From Rhizobiaceae bacterium (lineage in GTDB: Bacteria > Pseudomonadota > Alphaproteobacteria > Rhizobiales > Rhizobiaceae): DNA of 6,907 nt. The translations under genes were made by a program, and so were the position numbers. The DNA is taken from NCBI GenBank assembly GCA_016793565.1, contig JAEUMA010000426.1:1-6907 (forward strand). The letters are read 5' to 3'. The notes beneath the pieces are model-generated. The model was not told where the DNA came from. It worked only from the letters and a program-made list of their open reading frames with translations, and did no database searches. Below, piece after piece: positions 5,358 to 6,907 of the stretch (position 1 is the first letter of the stretch; the number at the start of each line of letters is the position of its first letter).

Positions 5358-6380
5358 TCAAGCGCTTTTCTGCTCTCGGATGCGCTGGTCGCGCCAGTTG
5401 GTCGGCGTGAGACCCGTCCAGCGCGAGAAAGCACGATCGAAGGCACTCGGCGAGGCATAGTCCAGCGCTGCCGATATGTCCGAAATCTGCAGATCGGTGA
5501 TCTCCAGCAGTTCGCAGGCCACCGAGAAGCGCATCTGCTGCTCCAGCTCGCGATAGGTCGTCGATGCTTCGCGCAGGCGGCGCTGCAACGTGCGAACGTG
5601 CGTGCCCACCTGCTTGGCTATACCCTCACGCGAAGCCTGTCCCAGCAGAAGTTTGGGTTTCAGCAGATGGCGTACATGCGAAGCGAAGTCGAGCGTACCC
5701 ATCGACCGCAGCTCGGCGACACGCGCGGCGAGCTTGGCATGCATTTCGCGATCGGCCCCGAGCACCGGCAGCTTCAGGTGCGCCGGCGACAGGACTAGGG
5801 CCGTCTGTGCCTGATTGAAACTGACATTCGGGCCGAGGATGGCGCGATAGGGCCGGCGATCGCCGGGCGGCTGGTGGCAGATCAGAACTTCAAGGGGTGC
5901 AGCCGCCGGGCCGGCCAATTCGCGAACCGTGTTGACGCCGATGGCGGCACACAGATCGTATATGTGCCGGCTGCCCTCGGCGAAACGGTTATAGATCGCG
6001 TATCCGAAGAAATAACTGTCGAGCACCCGCATGAGGTAGACGACTGCGCCACGCGAATTGCGATGCTGGTTGGAGGTGAAGTCTATGATCGCGTCGCCCA
6101 GCGTCGGCGCATGTGCCATCAACTGACCGACCGGGCCAAGCCCTTTGTGATCGTTGCGTGCCCCGACGAGCAGACCGAAGTGCGGGCATTCGCACAAGCG
6201 CGCGGCGGCTTCCAGAATCTCCCCTACTTTGGAGAAGGGGAGCAGGTTGTCTGGGTTGTTAAGAGCATCATGCGGCAACCCTGCCGCTTCCAGCACAGGC
6301 TCGATGCGATGTCCGAACGACTCCGCGACCGCGGGGACAGAGCACATCGGGCCGACGCGCTGCATGGCCACACCACTCAT
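5358..6380 (-). CDS. AraC-family transcriptional regulator with N-terminal ligand-binding domain
   Basis: A 340-residue regulator from the ATG at 6380. Residues about 15-205 match the pattern of the Arabinose_bd-type N-terminal domain (as in OruR/ArgR-like regulators): AESFGHRIEPVLEAAGL, NPDNLLPFSKVGEILEAAARLCECPHFGLLVG (42-73) and LGPVGQLMAHAPTLGDAI. Residues about 232-330 are the AraC DNA-binding domain. The first helix-turn-helix is near 248-271 (SREGIAKQVGTHVRTLQRRL). The second lies near 299-318 and carries the family signature ISDISAALDYASPSAFDRAF, followed by WTGLTPTNWR. The frame stays open upstream to 6518, but those 46 residues are Arg/Gly-rich and unlike the family. ATG 6365 and ATG 6347 are in-frame alternatives and none of the starts has a strong Shine-Dalgarno. 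The effector is unknown. Its position 56 bp upstream of the oxidoreductase gene on the same strand suggests it controls that gene. Confidence 0.88.
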   Translation of the reverse strand: MSGVAMQRVGPMCSVPAVAESFGHRIEPVLEAAGLPHDALNNPDNLLPFSKVGEILEAAARLCECPHFGLLVGARNDHKGLGPVGQLMAHAPTLGDAIIDFTSNQHRNSRGAVVYLMRVLDSYFFGYAIYNRFAEGSRHIYDLCAAIGVNTVRELAGPAAAPLEVLICHQPPGDRRPYRAILGPNVSFNQAQTALVLSPAHLKLPVLGADREMHAKLAARVAELRSMGTLDFASHVRHLLKPKLLLGQASREGIAKQVGTHVRTLQRRLREASTTYRELEQQMRFSVACELLEITDLQISDISAALDYASPSAFDRAFSRWTGLTPTNWRDQRIREQKSA

Positions 6381-6777
6381 GCCTGAACGCCCCGGGACGC
6401 CGCAAAGATCACACCTTCGCCGACGAGGAAGACCCGACGCATCCCGCGCCAAGCGCCCAGCTTCCGGGGCACTTGGCCGGAATCTGCAGCTAATGCGATG
6501 CCCACCCTTGCCCTCCACTCCTCGTCCGGCTTTAAGCCTCCGCTGGGCTCGCCGATCGGCGGTGAGTTATAGCCGCATTGTCCCAAAAAGATAGGCCGCA
6601 GCCATCGTACGGCGGTTGCGAAACGACGGGGGTTTTCCCAAATGTGCGCTGCCGCATGCAGGGTTTCCGGAGTCAGCCCCGGCGTGCTAGGCGGCGACCG
6701 CAAGGTACACGACAAAGGCTGTCGGAAACCGGCTTGCGCCCGTTCCGGCCAGACCACCAAGACGAGGTAGTTTCGCG
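6381..6777. other. Divergent intergenic region between the AraC-family gene and htpG
   Basis: About 400 bp without a convincing gene. It must hold the promoters of both divergent genes, but no clear sigma-70 or sigma-32 promoter could be picked by eye. Two structures stand out: a perfect 12-bp palindrome CGCCGATCGGCG at 6550-6561, and an 8-bp inverted repeat GGTTTCCG (6662-6669) / CGGAAACC (6723-6730) ending 47 bp before the htpG ATG. Open frames across the region on both strands are Arg/Pro/Trp-rich with no recognisable domain, and one runs antisense into the start of htpG. They are treated as non-coding. Confidence 0.6.
6550..6561. promoter_or_regulatory. Perfect 12-bp palindrome, candidate operator
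   Basis: CGCCGATCGGCG reads identically on both strands and lies between the divergent AraC-family and htpG genes. It is followed directly by the AT-richer GTGAGTTATAG (6562-6571 region), where a -10-like element could sit. One such palindrome is expected by chance in a few kilobases, so only the location makes it of interest. Confidence 0.25.
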
Positions 6778-6907
6778 ATGACCACCGAAGCCAAAATATC
6801 CGAGACACGGGCATTCGAGGCCGACGTATCGCGCCTCCTCCACATGATGGTGCATTCCGTATACTCCGACCGCGATGTGTTTCTGCGCGAGCTGATCTCC
6901 AACGCCG
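6778..6907 (+). CDS. htpG: Hsp90-family chaperone HtpG, N-terminal start (partial)
   Basis: The first 43 codons of the bacterial Hsp90 homologue, an ATP-dependent dimeric chaperone of the cytosol, cut by the window end. The peptide has the opening of the GHKL ATPase domain: FEADVSRLLHMMVHSVYSDRD followed by VFLRELISNA (34-43). E38 and N42 in RELISNA correspond to the conserved Glu that activates water for ATP hydrolysis and the Asn that coordinates Mg-ATP. The remaining ATPase, middle and dimerisation domains lie outside the window. The ATG at 6778 is preceded by GAGG (6764-6767) with 10 nt spacing. The gene points away from the AraC-family gene and is unlikely to belong to the carbohydrate locus; it is probably the ordinary chromosomal neighbour. 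Confidence 0.93.
   Translation, partial: MTTEAKISETRAFEADVSRLLHMMVHSVYSDRDVFLRELISNA

Noticed and set aside
3169..5460. 763-codon plus-strand open frame crossing HPP-CBS, the oxidoreductase gene and the end of the AraC-family gene
   Set aside because: It is out of frame with HPP-CBS and antisense to two genes with clear domains. Its translation is Arg/Gly/Ala/Pro-rich with no recognisable fold. Long empty frames of this kind are normal in GC-rich genomes.
6381..6518. 46-residue N-terminal extension of the AraC-family protein from ATG 6518
   Set aside because: The added residues are Arg/Gly/Pro-rich and precede the point where the family's N-terminal domain begins. Starts at 6380 or 6365 give the usual length of about 335-340.
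6500..6545. CTTG-containing stretch upstream of htpG considered as a sigma-32 promoter
   Set aside because: CCCTTGCCC has no matching CCCAT- or CCTATNT-type -10 element at 12-18 nt, so a heat-shock promoter cannot be supported by eye.
6377..6814. 145-codon minus-strand frame whose TGA overlaps the AraC-family ATG (ATGA), suggesting a coupled upstream gene
   Set aside because: It begins inside htpG on the opposite strand, is Trp/Arg/Pro-rich, and has no recognisable domain. The ATGA overlap alone can arise by chance. It would be revived if the frame were conserved in relatives.

Overview
The window reads as an ordinary chromosomal stretch from a GC-rich alphaproteobacterium, most likely a Rhizobiales/Phyllobacteriaceae-type genome (Mesorhizobium/Aminobacter-like). 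That placement is inferred from GC-rich third codon positions and from the protein types: a periplasmic sugar-binding protein, a DgoR-like FadR regulator, a DapA-superfamily sugar-acid enzyme and an AraC regulator with an N-terminal Arabinose_bd-type domain. No mobile element, CRISPR array, tRNA or rRNA was seen.

Layout. Plus strand, 1-1151: the C-terminal end of an SDR-type NAD(P)-dependent epimerase/dehydrogenase, then a sugar ABC-transporter substrate-binding protein closed by a strong intrinsic terminator (1162-1196). Plus strand, 1278-4180: a FadR/DgoR-like repressor, a DapA-superfamily lyase/dehydratase and an HPP-family membrane protein with two CBS domains, close enough together to form one operon. 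Minus strand, 6380-4177: an AraC-family regulator followed by a Gfo/Idh/MocA-family oxidoreductase. The oxidoreductase converges on the HPP-CBS gene so tightly that both stop codons lie in one CTAG palindrome. Plus strand, from 6778: the first 43 codons of htpG (Hsp90), separated from the AraC gene by a divergent gap of about 400 bp.

Functional reading. The SDR, binding protein, FadR regulator, DapA-like enzyme and Gfo/Idh oxidoreductase together look like a peripheral pathway for uptake and oxidation of a sugar, polyol or sugar acid. The binding protein would capture the substrate, the two NAD(P)-type dehydrogenases would oxidise it, and the DapA-like enzyme would dehydrate or cleave a 2-keto-3-deoxy sugar acid. 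The FadR protein would sense an acid intermediate. The permease and ATPase of the transporter are not in the window. The HPP-CBS protein and htpG have no obvious place in this pathway.

No convincing new system was found. The points most worth a second look are: the DapA-like enzyme has lost the residues that define dihydrodipicolinate synthase; the Gfo/Idh protein has QKP where EKP is usual; the binding protein carries six cysteines and ends its transcript alone; and the HPP-CBS gene starts at a GTG with no ribosome binding site, overlapping the stop of a 16-codon mini-ORF.
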